64,000 bases of DNA, taken from NCBI GenBank assembly GCA_020137815.1, contig CM035355.1, positions 5,235,003 to 5,299,002 on the forward strand, given 5' to 3'. The notes under the pieces are model-generated. The model worked only from the letters and a program-made list of their open reading frames with translations. It did no database searches and was not told the origin of the DNA. This document shows positions 1-20,102 of this stretch, in pieces. Position numbers and translations under genes: made by a program. The stretch is from Hormiphora californensis (taxonomy: Eukaryota > Ctenophora > Tentaculata > Cydippida > Pleurobrachiidae). How positions within the stretch are numbered: position 1 is the stretch's first letter; every line of letters starts with the position of its first letter.

Positions 1-3000
1 GGATGAGAACAGCTCCAAAACTCAGATAACTCGTTACTTGATACACCACCGTGCAGCCCACATTAAACACCAAACAATACATGGCAAACCCAGCCTGTGA
101 GGAGCTTTTGTAAACCCGGCCCACCAAGGTGGTCAGGAGGACACCGTTGCAGGAATCCCCGGCACCCAGAAGGAAGGCCAGGGGCAGGACGGTGGCCATG
201 GTAGGTGGGAGTCTGGGAACACTTTGGTGAGTTAGAGGGAAGATTACTGCTGATAGGGCGAGTGAGGTGGATGCGAGCAGGAACACAACACCAGCCGATA
301 TTTTGGGTCCAAGTTTTCCAAGCATTCTCCCGGAGATGAGAGATCCCACGATCTCCCCAACACCCACAACCATTCCAAAGACTGCAATGGCTCGTTTGTT
401 GGTGAGCAGTAGACCCAGAAACATTGGGAACAATGGTTGAGAACATACAGGGGTAGATAATACAGGATAACATCGAGAACGCCATGTTAACTGTGCTCCA
501 TTTTGCGAGCTGTCTAGCTGAACCAAAGATAGAGGTGCATTTGCTGTTTGAGGTAGTGGAGTTGGCTGTTGTCATGGTAACTCAAATGGTTGTTGTCATG
601 GTAACTGACACTGGTTTTGTCCATGTACTCTTCTTCAGACAGTGGCTGCATGATGGCCGAGTTGTAACGCTGTTTCTGTGGCGTTGGCGACTTATCAGTG
701 ATGAAAGCTGGCTCATCAGATTCATTGTTATCTGGTTTTTGGTCCGAGAGGAGAGGGATATTGTTCATCCAACACCACGGAGGGGATATCCAAAGTGGGA
801 TTAGAGATACCGAGACAGTAAAGTAGGGTACCTAGGACACCCATTGCTGTACAAGCTACTGCATATCCTTAGCCTGAGAAGTGAGAGAGAGATGGGGGAT
901 TACAATTCGAGTCAGTTAGAAAAAGCAATAGTTCATTGCGAAGTCGAAGGAGGAATAATACATACTTTTACCAAACTAATACTTCGTTTGGATACCCTAA
1001 CCGGAACCCCTTGTTACCCCCCCCCCCCCAGAAACCCCCTAGTAACCCCCTGGTTACCTCAGATTATGGCTAATGATATCAGTTACCCCCTAGTTACCTC
1101 AGATTATGGCTAATAATATCAGTTGTACCAGTTGCCAAGAACAACACAACGTTCCCCACTAGAATGCACGCCATAAATATGGACCAGTGGATGCCGTTAT
1201 AGGAAGCTAACTTGTCACTTGGGCTCGTGTCCGTCAGGAACTTGAGAGACGCAGCCCGGAGAAGTGCACAACCAATCCCATTTATTGCCTGGAGAATTAT
1301 TTTATTTTGGGAACTGCCAGACAATCGTGGGTCTCTTTTCTCAAACTGCGCATATAGAAGCGATATAGAAGACAGGAGTGTCACATATGGTGTACCCGTT
1401 TTCACATGTAATATACCTACCATGCAGGGTAGAAAGATGATGGGGGTAGGGTAAAGGAGAGAAGGTGGAAATGCTGTAACAGATGCGGCTCCCATTATTA
1501 AACAACATCTCACTCCCAGTCTGTCAATCTGAAAAAGATATGGGGGTTTTGGTGACATAGACTGACCTGGCGCGACCGAGATTGAGCTCACACACGTGGG
1601 GTCGCGCCAGGTGTCTATGTCACCAAATGGGGGTTATCATCAATTACATCACAAAAGGAATTAATAATTCAAGGAAAAAGAAACTAGGTTGGTGAAAAAA
1701 CACAACCACAACCCTCTCACACCGGGCCTGTATACCATGATACCCCATTTGATTCTCAGATGGGGCCGCGGCGCCCGACATCACCAGCACCAGACTTACA
1801 GCTTGAGTGACGAAAAGACACGCAATAACGGTGGTGAAGCAGGTCACTGTCATTCCCAAGAAGAGGAGATGTTCATTAATCCCATGTTGTCCTTCCAATG
1901 ATTTTAGTACAATCGGCTGAGGGGAGGGGTAGGGTGAGGGGTTAGGGTGAGGGGTAGGTGAGGGGTAGGGAAGGATTAAAAAGGGCCGGCTGAGGGGAGG
2001 ATTAGGATTAAAAAGGGTGATGAGAGGGGGATTTGAGAGAATCAGGTCAGGACTCAGGAGAGGGGCGAGAAGTTGAGAGTTCCCTAAACTAAGAAACCAG
2101 GCCGAATGAATATTTGTGAATTCTGACAGGTTAATTTTGTATAGCTGTGAACTATAACAGGAAGAGACAAATTAAAACATAAAATTGTCAACAAGTACTA
2201 TACATTGCCCATTGGGTGATGAGGACGGACGAACAAACAAATTTTCCAATGATTCAGAATAGAAAATGACAATGCTCATTACCCCTCCCCTCTCCTCACT
2301 ATTTTCTCACAAAAGAGAAGGTCCAATGTAATTCCTATGCTTTGAATCAACACGCAGCTTTCTCTCTCTCCTCACATTTTCTACATTATTCAAGAGGTCC
2401 CTGTTACATGCCATATATGCGCTATAATTGTACATCATACTAGCTGTACTTTGTTCATGGTGTGAGTGTGTATTTGGCTCTTGAAAAGCAAGAGCCAAGA
2501 GCAGTGAGTAGAGCTCTTGTAATTTGTATGCATCGTTACATATTATACTTGATATATACATCACTTCGTTTTGCGATGTAGTTGTACTTTTCTCAGTGTG
2601 AATTATATTGAGATCATTTATATTTGGCTCTTTATTGCAGGTTGCTGATCACTTATGTACAAAATATATCTACTTGTTACTTCTCCTAATCTATAATAGC
2701 TTATTGCACCCCCACTCAACAAATACTAGCCACAATGCCAAGTGTTTGGTTGCTTTTGGTTATGATGACGATATCCCTGGTAAGCGCCTGGGAGAAAGGA
2801 GATCCGAGCTATTTCTGTGCAAACGGAATACCACAACTGACCTGTTCAACGAGTCTAATCTTGATGTGTTTTGTTACTACCGTGATGATACAGCTGTTTC
2901 ATTGACAGTTTCAACTTTATGTAGCACAGTAGCACATAGCTGTATACATGATACAATGATTGTATTAGTATGCATACATTACATACTCAGCGAGTATTAC

Positions 3001-3363
3001 TCACTCAATATGATGTACTCACTCACAGTGAACAATTAATAGCTAACTGCATTATGAGTAAGTTATGTTTTGAATATATATGCGCTGATGATAAAAGATT
3101 ATGATGTGATGAGATGATTCTAAAATTATTCTTCCAAAACTACAAACGAATTCGTTGATCCCCGCCGTGGTCGCAACAACCATCCTAACTCACCTTGTTA
3201 CCCCTAGTTACCCCTAGTTACCAACTCACCTTGTTACCCCTAGTTACTCAACAAAACTTACCGCTATAGCGCATGATCCAAAGTGGCTGGAGTAGATGAG
3301 CATAACAGCAACAGCATTGACTATGACATTATACAGAGGGCTGGCGAGTACACTACCACCCAT
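1..3363 (-). CDS. UNC93/MFSD11-like major-facilitator membrane protein, C-terminus beyond window
   Basis: Multi-pass membrane protein of the UNC93/MFSD11 branch of the major facilitator superfamily; the substrate of this branch is poorly known. Exons I can place: 3262-3363 (start MGGSVLASP, first membrane helix), 1800-1916, 1421-1528 and 1098-1288, joined in phase with GT-AG ends. Family landmarks are the loop DRLGVR, the segment NGIGCALLRAASLKFLTD, and YNGIHWSIF with a following GN. Further exons cover about 840-510 (a helix, then an acidic cytosolic loop) and 480-1, which holds GMVVGVGEIVGS and FLLGAGDSC, both typical of MFSD11. Between 860 and 400 the frame changes at least twice without clear introns, so this part is either degraded, mis-sequenced or spliced in a way I cannot see. 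A 3' splice site sits 5 nt before the ATG. Confidence 0.75.
1043..1122. repeat. 40-bp tandem duplication spanning an exon 3' end and its donor site
   Basis: Two near-identical 40-bp units (1043-1082 and 1083-1122). On the minus strand each carries the last bases of the fourth placed exon of the UNC93-like gene (ATTAGCCATAATCTGAG) followed by a GTAAC donor, so two equivalent 5' splice sites are present. Confidence 0.75.
1553..1629. repeat. short inverted-repeat hairpin in an UNC93-like gene intron
   Basis: Two arms of about 32 bases (1554-1586 and 1598-1629), reading TTTGGTGACATAGAC...ACCTGGCGCGACC and its reverse complement, are separated by about 11 bases. The right arm lacks two bases present in the left. 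It is GC-rich relative to its surroundings and looks like a very small foldback element lying in an intron. Confidence 0.7.
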
Positions 3364-4756
3364 TTCAGCTAGAGAACCACGTGTTTAGTTACTCAATAAG
3401 GAACCTCGTGTTGTTAATATCGAGGGTCGAACAAACCGAGTGTTCCCCACCACCCAAAGATGAGTTTCTGTATAAAACATTGAGGGAGGGGGGGGTTGTT
3501 GAGTTAAATTTCACCGGATTTAATAAACATTGAAGTTGATAATAAGGAGTTAACAATGAGAAGCTAAGAAGGATAACGAGGAAACTAAATCAGAACAACT
3601 GCACTGTGAACAAGTGATCTATAACTGTTTAGCAGGGGAGAGATAAGGAAAGTGAAATCAGAAATATGAACAAGGAACATGATTGAATGTATGTGATATG
3701 TTGGGAGGGGATATGAGGGTGAACCAGTTTGAAACGGGTTGTGCTACATATTACTATTCATCAAATTTGCCCGCCATATTGAATTTGAAATGAAATTTAA
3801 ATGAGAGGGTCGGAAACTTGGCTAAACGCCAAAAAGAAATAAGAATGAAAATGTGACCTGGCAACGGGATAAATTCAGACAAGATAACAACAAGGAGAGA
3901 GAGAGAGGGAGGGAATCCTCCCGGAAAAGGTTGGTATACGCAAACAAGGGGGCAGTGCAACTGAGCTGCATGCAGGGCAACATATGTTAGACATATAACA
4001 TATCCTAAAACCTGCAGAAAAAGGATGGAAAGATCGACATGTTGAACAACATCTCTAAAATCTCTAAAATCTCTCTCTCTCTCTCTCTCACAAGCAATTT
4101 CAGCGTTGACTGTTGCATATTAGTCGCTCTTGCTACATATCAGACGAGAAGCTCCAGCTGCACGTTCGAAAGCTAGACCGGAAATGCGTGACTTTATCTT
4201 AAAAAGGACTCATATGTTATACACTTCCCCTACCCGAAAGACATTGACATACGCATATAATGCAAGTAAGGTTTAAATCACACAGGAACGATAACACATT
4301 AACACAAGCGTCAAGAGACCATTAATTTAATAGTCGAGTGACAGTTGATAAGCTACTTCTTTTTGATAAGCGGGGAAGCAGCTCACAGCCCACTACAATA
4401 TGTAGATTGTTGCATTCAATAGAATGCTTCTAGAATTTGTTATCAGTGACCAGCCAGACCAAGTATCAATTGAATGGTTGAAATGCAGATCACATATGTC
4501 AGGACATCAGTGCAGCATTGAATTCATGTTCAACATCACGAGCTAACCGCCAACATGATGACGAACAAACTATGAAATATTGACATGGCTCAGTCCTTTC
4601 TCCTATGATAGCTCATTAATAGGCAGATATCCGTTCTTTCAAACTCGCAAACTCCCCCAAAGCCCTAAAGTAATCAGTAGAAAGTTGGTCTGAATTCTGA
4701 AACTGCTGCAGGATGTGCCAGAAGGCAGAAAACTAGTGAACCGATGTGTGACGGGA
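3364..4756. other. intergenic, no gene recognised
   Basis: AT-rich sequence between the start of the UNC93-like gene and the foldback element. It holds a short (CT)n tract near 4071-4090. I see no open frame with family similarity and no RNA gene. Confidence 0.5.
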
Positions 4757-6298
4757 AATTATCTGTCACGTTTGGCATACGCTGCAGGGCAATTTCTGAT
4801 TTGCCGCATACGGCGTCTAGACGGCGTCGCAACGCCGTCTAGACGGCGTCTAGACGGTATACCGTCTGGACGGGTTTCGGTGAAATCAGCTAAAAACGGT
4901 ACCGAAATTGCTTGAGACGGGTTATAGACGGTATCAGACGGTCTCTAGACGGGTTATAGACGGTATCAGACGGTGTTGCGACGGTATCAGACGGTCTCTA
5001 GACGGTGTCTAGACGGTACCGTCCCGGCGTCTGGACGGCGTCTGGACGGTGTCTAGACGGTATCCGTCCGAAGTTGAGACGGCACGTCTGAAAATTGTAC
5101 CAGACGTTGAGACGGACTTTTAGAACTCCGTCTGTATTTCAGACGGAGTTTTAAAAGTACGTCTCAACGCAGTCTAAAGGAAAATCGATGAAAGTACCGT
5201 CTAGACAACGTCTCAACTGAAACCGGTCAACATACCGTCTAAACAACGTCTAGACAACGTCTAAACAGAATCTCGCGATTCACCGTCTAGACAACTTCTC
5301 CAGCAATTTCGATACGAATACCGTCTAAACAACGTCTAGACAACGTCTTAAGCGAATCCGATACAGATACCGTCTAAACAACGTCTCATAACCGACACTA
5401 TCTATCACTGATAGTATCAGCCATAGACAGTATCTCACAGTTGTATTACAACGCGATAGCTGGATGTAAGAGTGAATGTGGAGATACCAAAACAGTTTGG
5501 TTGAATGTAAGAAGTTGGGTACGAAAATTACCGGGAGGATAACCCCTTTCCCGTCCCCGAGCATCGCGGTACGACTGTGCTGGTTAAACACATGTGTAAT
5601 TTTCATTCAATAGGCACACATCTACCACTAATTCCAACTGACATGGGTAATCCAGAATGGTCTTCGAAAACGGTCGAGTCTAGACATCATTATTTGAGAC
5701 GTTGTCTAGACGTTGTTTAGACGGTATTCGTATCGAAATTGCTGGAGAAGTTGTCTAGACGGTATTTGAAACTGAATCGCGAGATTCTGTTTAGACGTTG
5801 TCTAGACGTTGTTTAGACGGTATGTTGACCGGTTTCAGTTGAGACGTTGTCTAGACGGTACTTTCATCGATTTTCCTTTAGACTGCGTTGAGACGTACTT
5901 TTAAAACTCCGTCTGAAATACAGACGGAGTTCTAAAAGTCCGTCTCAACGTTTGGTACAATTTTCAGACGTGCCGTCTCAACTTCGGACGGATACCGTCT
6001 AGACACCGTCCAGACGCCGTCCAGACGCCGGGACGGTACCGTTTAGACACCGTCTAGAGACCGTCTGATACCGTCGCAACACCGTCTGATACCGTCTATA
6101 ACCCGTCTAGAGACCGTCTGATACCGTCTATAACCCGTCTCAAGCAATTTCGGTACCGTTTTTAGCTGATTTCACCGAAACCCGTCCAGACGGTATACCG
6201 TCTAGACGCCGTATGCGGCAAATCAGAAATTGCCCGCTGCAGCCCCCTCATGCGGGGGTGCGCGCATGAGGGGGCTGCAGCGCATTCCAACTGTCACG
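4757..6298. mobile_element. foldback element with long inverted arms of GTCTAGACGG-type subrepeats
   Basis: The left arm (about 4757-5390) and right arm (about 5690-6298) are reverse complements over roughly 550-600 bases, with a spacer near 5390-5690. The arms consist largely of degenerate units containing TCTAGACGG. Each arm also contains a nested hairpin (about 5107-5170 and 5887-5952). The outer ends share CTGTCACGT and GCTGCAG, and GCAGGGCAATTTCTGATTTG in the left arm matches the right arm in reverse. A further 44-bp palindrome (6239-6282, CTGCAGCCCCCTCATG arms) sits near the right end. I see no transposase, so it is likely a non-autonomous foldback transposon. Confidence 0.8.
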
Positions 6299-6367
6299 TA
6301 CGCGTATCAATGTCATAAGGATGATCACATGAATGAGAATCTAATTGGAAATTTGTGAAGGGGGACT

Positions 6368-6661
6368 AGGGATCCCTAAAAAAGTTCAGTATTTACACAG
6401 AGTTTACACAGTCTTTACACAGTCGTTACACCCAGAGCGGCGCGTGCTGCGTTTTGCGGCTTTTTCTAAGAAAATATTGGATTGTGTACTGCACAATTGA
6501 GTAAATTGAGCGCTGCGGCGAAAAAAGTTTCCGAAAACGCTGCAAATCGAGTGCGAAAGACGCAGTCTTGACACCCAGAGCGGCGCGGGCGCTCTGGGTG
6601 TAACGACTGTGTAAAGACTGTGTAAACGCTGTGTAAATACTGAACTTTTTTAGGGATCCCT
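6368..6661. mobile_element. 294-bp MITE-like element with about 72-bp terminal inverted repeats
   Basis: The ends 6368-6440 and 6588-6661 are almost perfect inverted repeats beginning AGGGATCCCTAAAAAAGTTC. Inside each end TTTACACAG or a close variant recurs three to four times. A 31-bp palindrome (ACACCCAGAGCG/CGCTCTGGGTGT) lies at the inner edge of the right repeat. The 145-bp core has no coding potential that I can see. No clear target-site duplication is visible. Confidence 0.8.
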
Positions 6662-7487
6662 CTGAAGCAGATAACAGATTGAAAACAGCAGGCAGCAATT
6701 CGGAAGTGGGGCGGCAAAATGAAACTTTTATTTCTGTGGCTGGTAGTTGGAGAGAGGGAATATTGCGCGTCACGCGCACTGCTGCTGACAACAATGCGTT
6801 CGTCTACAACACATCTTCCAAAACTAGCGATAGCTTCTCTGTCTTTGAGATGGAAATCTCTCGGCAGTGCGTGGAATGGGTGTCCGTGAACGATGACTTG
6901 GTGGCTACATTAGGTCACATAGTTTGGGGTACAAAAGGAAACGCCCTGTTTTTAATAAACATGTAGAAAGCAGAAACCAAATAAGACTTGAAGTGATATA
7001 CAGTGATCTCGTCATCCATGAAATTAATACTTTTTCAGAAAACTCTTTTTAGGGGGCTGCTATTTAGGGGGTGCTGCCAACAACATCTAACTCTCTAAAC
7101 AGCGGGAAAAATCTATCCTTTTTAGACAAATGCAACATTGAGTTTCACTTTTAACTTCAACTAAACTTTCTAGTGCATTCGAAAAGTGTGAATTAAAAAA
7201 GCTTATTATTCAATACATTAAAACAAACACTCTTTGCATTGAAAACAGAGATATTAGTTCAAAAAAGGGTGCCAATATAATATTAACGTTCATAACTTTG
7301 TGACACTCTCGTCCTATTTAATCACGGAAAATGGTGTCCTCTTTTTATTTCACAATACAGTCTCTCCCTCTATCTCTCTCGTCGTTTCTCGATCCTCCAA
7401 AGAAAAGATGCAATAGCTGTTCGAAATTAAGAGACTCTTATTTTAACACATATATTATAATATCCTAGATATCAGTATCTCCCAGCT
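6662..7487. other. intergenic; probable septin 3' region
   Basis: AT-rich sequence holding the probable 3' UTR and downstream flank of the minus-strand septin gene. A 95-codon plus-strand open frame (6679-6966) has no family features and probably arises by chance. Confidence 0.4.
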
Positions 7488-15447
<7,960 letters not shown>

Positions 15448-15927
15448 CAGACTACGGTAGAATGTAGGATTACTCGTCACACTATTCTTCTTATCCTCCA
15501 AAACATTAAAACTCGTCCTAAAACTCTTCTCCATCACATTGCTCATCTCTTGATCCAGACTCAGACTGGACAACCTGTTGTTACTATTCCTCTTTCTGGT
15601 ACATTGTTGCTGCTGTTCCAAGTGTTCCTCACTGGTGTAGACACTGATATCCACTGCTTCAATGTACTTTACGTTACTGTCCCGTGCCCGCCGCCTGCCC
15701 GAGGAGGGAGGTAGGCCTTGTTTGGAGGCAGCTGTACAGGGTGGGTGGCCCGGGTCGATGAAGGATGCTTCGGAGAAAGTCTGGGATTTGGTTTTGCTGC
15801 GTCTTCTGCGGAGTGACCAGGTTCGGAGGAAGGAGGGAGATTGGTCGGTGTTGTGGTTGTTGGTGTTGGACACCTCGTTCTGGGATTTTGATATTCTGTC
15901 TGATAGTCTTCGGACTATTTTTTGCAT
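15448..15927 (-). CDS. first coding exon of an unidentified basic, Ser-rich protein
   Basis: An open frame of 160 codons from ATG (MQKIVRRLSDRISKSQ) to a strong donor (CTG then GTAAGT) at 15448. The ATG is 7 nt behind a good 3' splice site (CTCTTCCTAG). The product is rich in Arg, Ser, Asn and Gln, with a basic patch (RTWSLRRRRSK) near residue 40 and QQQQ near 110, followed by SLSLDQEMSNVMEKSF. I recognise no domain. The following exons are not found; they should lie at lower coordinates on the minus strand. The coding-like composition and good splice signals at both ends support a real exon. Confidence 0.5.
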
Positions 15928-16142
15928 GGTGAGTCTAGGAAGAGAGGGGAGAGTTTAAACAAAGATGGAATTATTTAAACAAACAGCTAGAAAGCAAGAA
16001 GAGGGTGTATGTCGAAAGCGGAGAAATTTTAAAATAGGATTTTGAACACAAACACATTTATAAGCTAAAGCTAGAAGACTGGCAGCCCCCAGGAGACGAC
16101 GAGTCGCGAGATAAACATGATTTTGTAAGACGATCTCCCAAA

Positions 16143-16276
16143 ATTAGGAGCGAAGCTGGGACTGCTGCTGCAGCAGAGAGGGAGGGGAATTAGGAGCGAA
16201 GCTGTGACTGCTGCTGCAGCAGAGAGTGAGGAATTAGGAGCGAAGCTGGGACTGCTGCTGCAGCAGGGAGAGGGGC
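16143..16276. repeat. about 45-bp tandem repeat, three copies
   Basis: Units starting ATTAGGAGCGAAGCTG at 16143, 16189 and 16233. On the minus strand each contains a pyrimidine tract followed by CTGCTGCAG, resembling a 3' splice site, about 200 bp upstream of the 15927 start codon. Confidence 0.75.
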
Positions 16277-17352
16277 AGAGAGCTAGTCGAGGGGAGAGGG
16301 GGCTACTAACAAGGTGTTATCTCTTGATACCCAAGACGGTAAACGAGAGCGCTACCGACGGAGAATCCTTACACACGTAGAGTCGAAAGATGTCAGCAAG
16401 AGATTTAAACATGGATGCGTGGACATAATACCCCCGCATTATATAATACTAGCATACAAATCTCACTCATGGGGTTCGAACAAAGAGAAACGGGGTGAGG
16501 CACATACACTATTATTATAGGTCTGAGAGAGAGGGTGAGACACACACACTACTCACTAGGTCTGAGGTGAGACAATGAGTAAGATCGTAATTTGAAACAT
16601 CGCCCGCCGCCACGTGTCGATAGCACGCCGGTAAATAATAACACACATAATATATTGCATACTGGGGGGGGGGGGACCTTGCGCAATATAATTGTAACAT
16701 CTGGGGTACTGGAGATCATAATGCACACGTGTTCACACATACACACTCTTGCCCTGAGGAGCATCTCTCCTGTTGTAAAACGGATTCATTGACCGTGTTA
16801 TAGCTTCTCTCGCTCTCGCTTTTTCTCTCTCATACTTGAATCCAAGACAGAAGACATAATAGTATAAACCAGAACAAACTCGACGCAGAGGCAGACTAGA
16901 CTGAGATTTCACTAACTAATATTCACTACATAACACCGTTCACACAGACGCCGCAACTAAAGCTGTATTGCACATCGAAGTAAGCCAAGCTGCAGGGAGA
17001 GAGTGTGTGGGGAGTAATAGTAGGGATTATGCAAGGTCACGTAAATGGCAAGATGAGGGAGAGATAAAGATAGTATGTGACAGAGGTCAGGAAGATCATA
17101 GAGAAGTCAGGAACGAAAGAGAGGGGAGTTGGAGAGAAAGGGAGGAAAGAAGAGAGAGAGAGGAAAATGGGCAAATGGATAAAGAAATCGCATAAAATGT
17201 TTACAGAGAAAAATGAAGGAATCATGAAAAACATACCAATGGGGAGCAGAGGCCGGAGAATGGGGAGACAAAGATTCTCTTGACGCACGAGCTACAGAGA
17301 ACGCAACAGAGAAAGAGGGAAAGATGATGAAGAGACAGCAATCTTGAGAGTT

Positions 17353-17353
<1 letters not shown>

Positions 17354-17425
<72 letters not shown>
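17354..17425. repeat. (GA)n microsatellite
   Basis: Nearly pure GA dinucleotide tract of about 70 bases in intergenic DNA. Confidence 0.95.
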
Positions 17426-17430
<5 letters not shown>

Positions 17431-19053
17431 CACACAGCAGTTTATCCCTTACAGGGAGATCGCTGGCTAAAATATGATTGGGATTAAATGAATTCGAATA
17501 TAGAAGAGACATCATGTGATTTAAGAAAACATAACGGCCAAATTGAACTTTGTTGAGACCAGACGCTAGGCCCGGAATAAAAACAGTGACGCGAACACGA
17601 TGACAAATATTAGTATCAGGAATTTTACAGCTTTTCGACTTTTATATCAAATCCTCAATTCTTTAAAAATTTCATTTAAAGAGCCGAAGTTAGTTTTGTA
17701 GTACAGCCATACCGATCAAAATATCGTTTATGATAAAAACGATCAATATCAGGGATACAGCATGTTCAGTTAGCCAGATCGTTGATTTACATAAACTACC
17801 CTTGGCAACCCCTGATAACCACATAACAGTATTTTCATATTCTGCAGTCTGTAGATCAAACAAACAAAGTACACCAAGTATTTTGTAACTGCAAGAAGTC
17901 TTATGCACAGGATTACTAGTAGGAGTACAAGGAAGGATACAAATAAAAAGTACAATATAAAAAGTACAACTAAAAGTGGAAGGGCACCAGAAAATGGCAA
18001 TTCACAGGAGAGAGAAACAAAACAAAATACTGGTATGGTGGTGCAAGACGTGAAGTGTGCGACATACACACCCTCACAGAATACAAGAGAGACAAGAGAA
18101 ATATATATGACAGGGAGGGGAGAGTGAAAGAACTACATTTAATTATCTCTCTGTGCTATGCAGAAGCTCTCTCTCTGTGTGTGTTAGTGCGTAGTTCAAG
18201 GAAAGACCCAATTAAAATCTCACCCTTCTTTTTCTTATGTCTCTTCTTCTCAAGAATTCTCTCTCTCTCCCACACTATTTTCTATTTTCCCTCTCTTTTC
18301 ATGTCTATTTTTTCTCATTCTTGCCACCCATTTACTCTCTTCCTCTCAGTAGCCGGCTCTCGCTTGTCGAACTCATTCACTCATTTCTCTTACTTTTTTA
18401 CTTCCTCTTTTTTCATCCTCTTCCTCCTCTCACTCTCACTTATTTTATTGCACTTACGCAACATCCACATTTAGCAATCTCATTAACTCTGACATCTCTC
18501 AGGTGATTTTACCAAATAGCTCTCAAATCTCTCATTCTTTTCCCTGTCTTCTTTATTTTACCTGTACTGGCACTCCTTTTACTTGTTTCCTTTTCTCCCA
18601 ACCATTACCATGGTCCATGGTATGTATTTCCCGCATCTAAGCGTTTAACGCTATTTCCTCAACATTTCAAATGACTATATTGTCATCAATTTCTACCCAA
18701 TGGCATTATAATAAGCTCAGATACTTGCTAACTCAATTAAGTTGAGATAACTTGTTAATTAATCAAGTTAACAAGTTTAAAAGTTAACATTTAACTTACC
18801 ACTTTGTTTGAGTCAATGGTCCCAGTCATTGCCATAGCGTCGGAGGGCTTGGAACGATCCTTGCTACCTAACAATTGGAGAGGATGAGTGTGGTGAATCG
18901 TGGGTGGATACCATTCATCTTGCAAGACAAAACTGTTCAACTGTGGTCAATGAAACTGGTCGACGATTAGGAAATAGCATCGATTAACAAAGGGAATGAC
19001 CAAAAACGGCAGTTGCTAGATTTTCAGTTGATTTTGTCAGAGATTTTCTCTCT

Positions 19054-19374
19054 TGCCTCAGAACCACACAGTATCAGCTAGAGAATAATCGTCAAAGTAG
19101 TCAAATAATGAATTATGGAACTTCTGACGCGAGAATTGCATAGAGATCTGCAAAACCAACTGCCTCAGAACCACACAGTATCAGCTAGAGAATAATCGTC
19201 AAAGTAGTCAAATAATGAATTATGGAACTTCTGACGCGAGAATTGCATAGAGATCTGCAAAACCAACTGCCTCAGAACCACACAGTATCAGCTAGAGAAT
19301 AATCGTCAAAGTAGTGAAATAATGAATTATGGAACTTCTGACGCGAGAATTGCATAGAGATCTGCAAAAAAGTT
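19054..19374. repeat. 107-bp tandem repeat, three copies
   Basis: Copies begin TGCCTCAGAACCACACAG at 19054, 19161 and 19268, exactly 107 bp apart and almost identical. The third ends around 19374. No coding potential. Confidence 0.92.
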
Positions 19375-19699
19375 CAATCGCCTCCAGGAGACAGTAGACA
19401 CGACAGTATGAGAAAACAGAAGACACCACGCAAATACCAGATCCCTACACATGAGACTCTGCTATCTTGTTCGACCATCCGTGTCCTGTAAAGGAGGGTT
19501 AGAATATTTCAGACACTGGACAAGTGTGTGTACTTTTTAATGTTCTCTCATACTGCGGGTCATCTCCTGTGTGTCAATCGGAACCTCCTGGAGGCCATTA
19601 AGTATTTATTAAAGATCCTAACTTTCCTGTAAACTCATAACCATTTGAAGAGAAGTATATTTATTATCAGAGTTTTTATTTTAACTTATTTTTTCCCTG

Positions 19700-19762
19700 C
19701 CCGGGTGAATGCCCGAAGGGCATTCACCCGGGATGATGTTTTTAGCACGCACGTGCTAAAAA
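19700..19762. repeat. two adjacent short hairpins
   Basis: CCCGGGTGAATGCCC, GAA, GGGCATTCACCCGGG forms a 15-bp perfect stem with a 3-base loop. It is followed by TTTTTAGCACG, CA, CGTGCTAAAAA. These are compact perfect palindromes of unknown role. Confidence 0.85.
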
Positions 19763-20102
19763 GATCATTCAGGGTTTAGAAATCAGCAGATTGTGTAGTT
19801 AACTAAATGTCCGTCCGTCCGTCTGTCCACCGTTACGCATAGTAACAAAGTCTGCTCCTTCATAAAACTTTCAACTCACACTTTGATGATGCAACAAAGG
19901 AAATGATCAACATGCATTGTGGCGCACAATTATTCACTCGTATCACTTCCTACTTTCACATCAAATCACTTTGGGTACCCTACAGCCGTACCATGACATG
20001 GTAGCAAGTCTTCCAATCATGAAACTACTATCACACAATAATTGTAAGTGACTGAAGTTAAGATGAGCGAGGGTAAAGTTAAAGCACTTGGTAACCAACC
20101 AG

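Larger units (their letters stand above)
15928..20100. other. intergenic, low-complexity and repeat-rich; no gene recognised
   Basis: Contains tandem and dinucleotide repeats and pyrimidine-rich stretches around 18200-18500 whose open frames are low-complexity Ser/Leu/Phe artefacts. Two small hairpins lie side by side at 19700-19733 and 19738-19762. No conserved protein signal is visible on either strand. Confidence 0.5.

Noticed and set aside
2735-2910. Plus-strand 57-codon frame with a signal-peptide-like start (MPSVWLLLVMMTISLVSA)
   Set aside because: Plausible secreted-peptide start, but it is short, has no family match, and lies within AT-rich intergenic DNA close to a minus-strand gene. 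Not enough support.
4789-6230. Possible CRISPR-like or satellite array from repeated GTCTAGACGG units
   Set aside because: Spacing is irregular, there are no unique spacers, and the block is an inverted repeat. It is a foldback element in a eukaryotic genome.
6679-6966. 95-codon plus-strand frame beside the MITE
   Set aside because: No recognisable domain, no splice or promoter context, and its start overlaps the edge of the MITE; likely chance.
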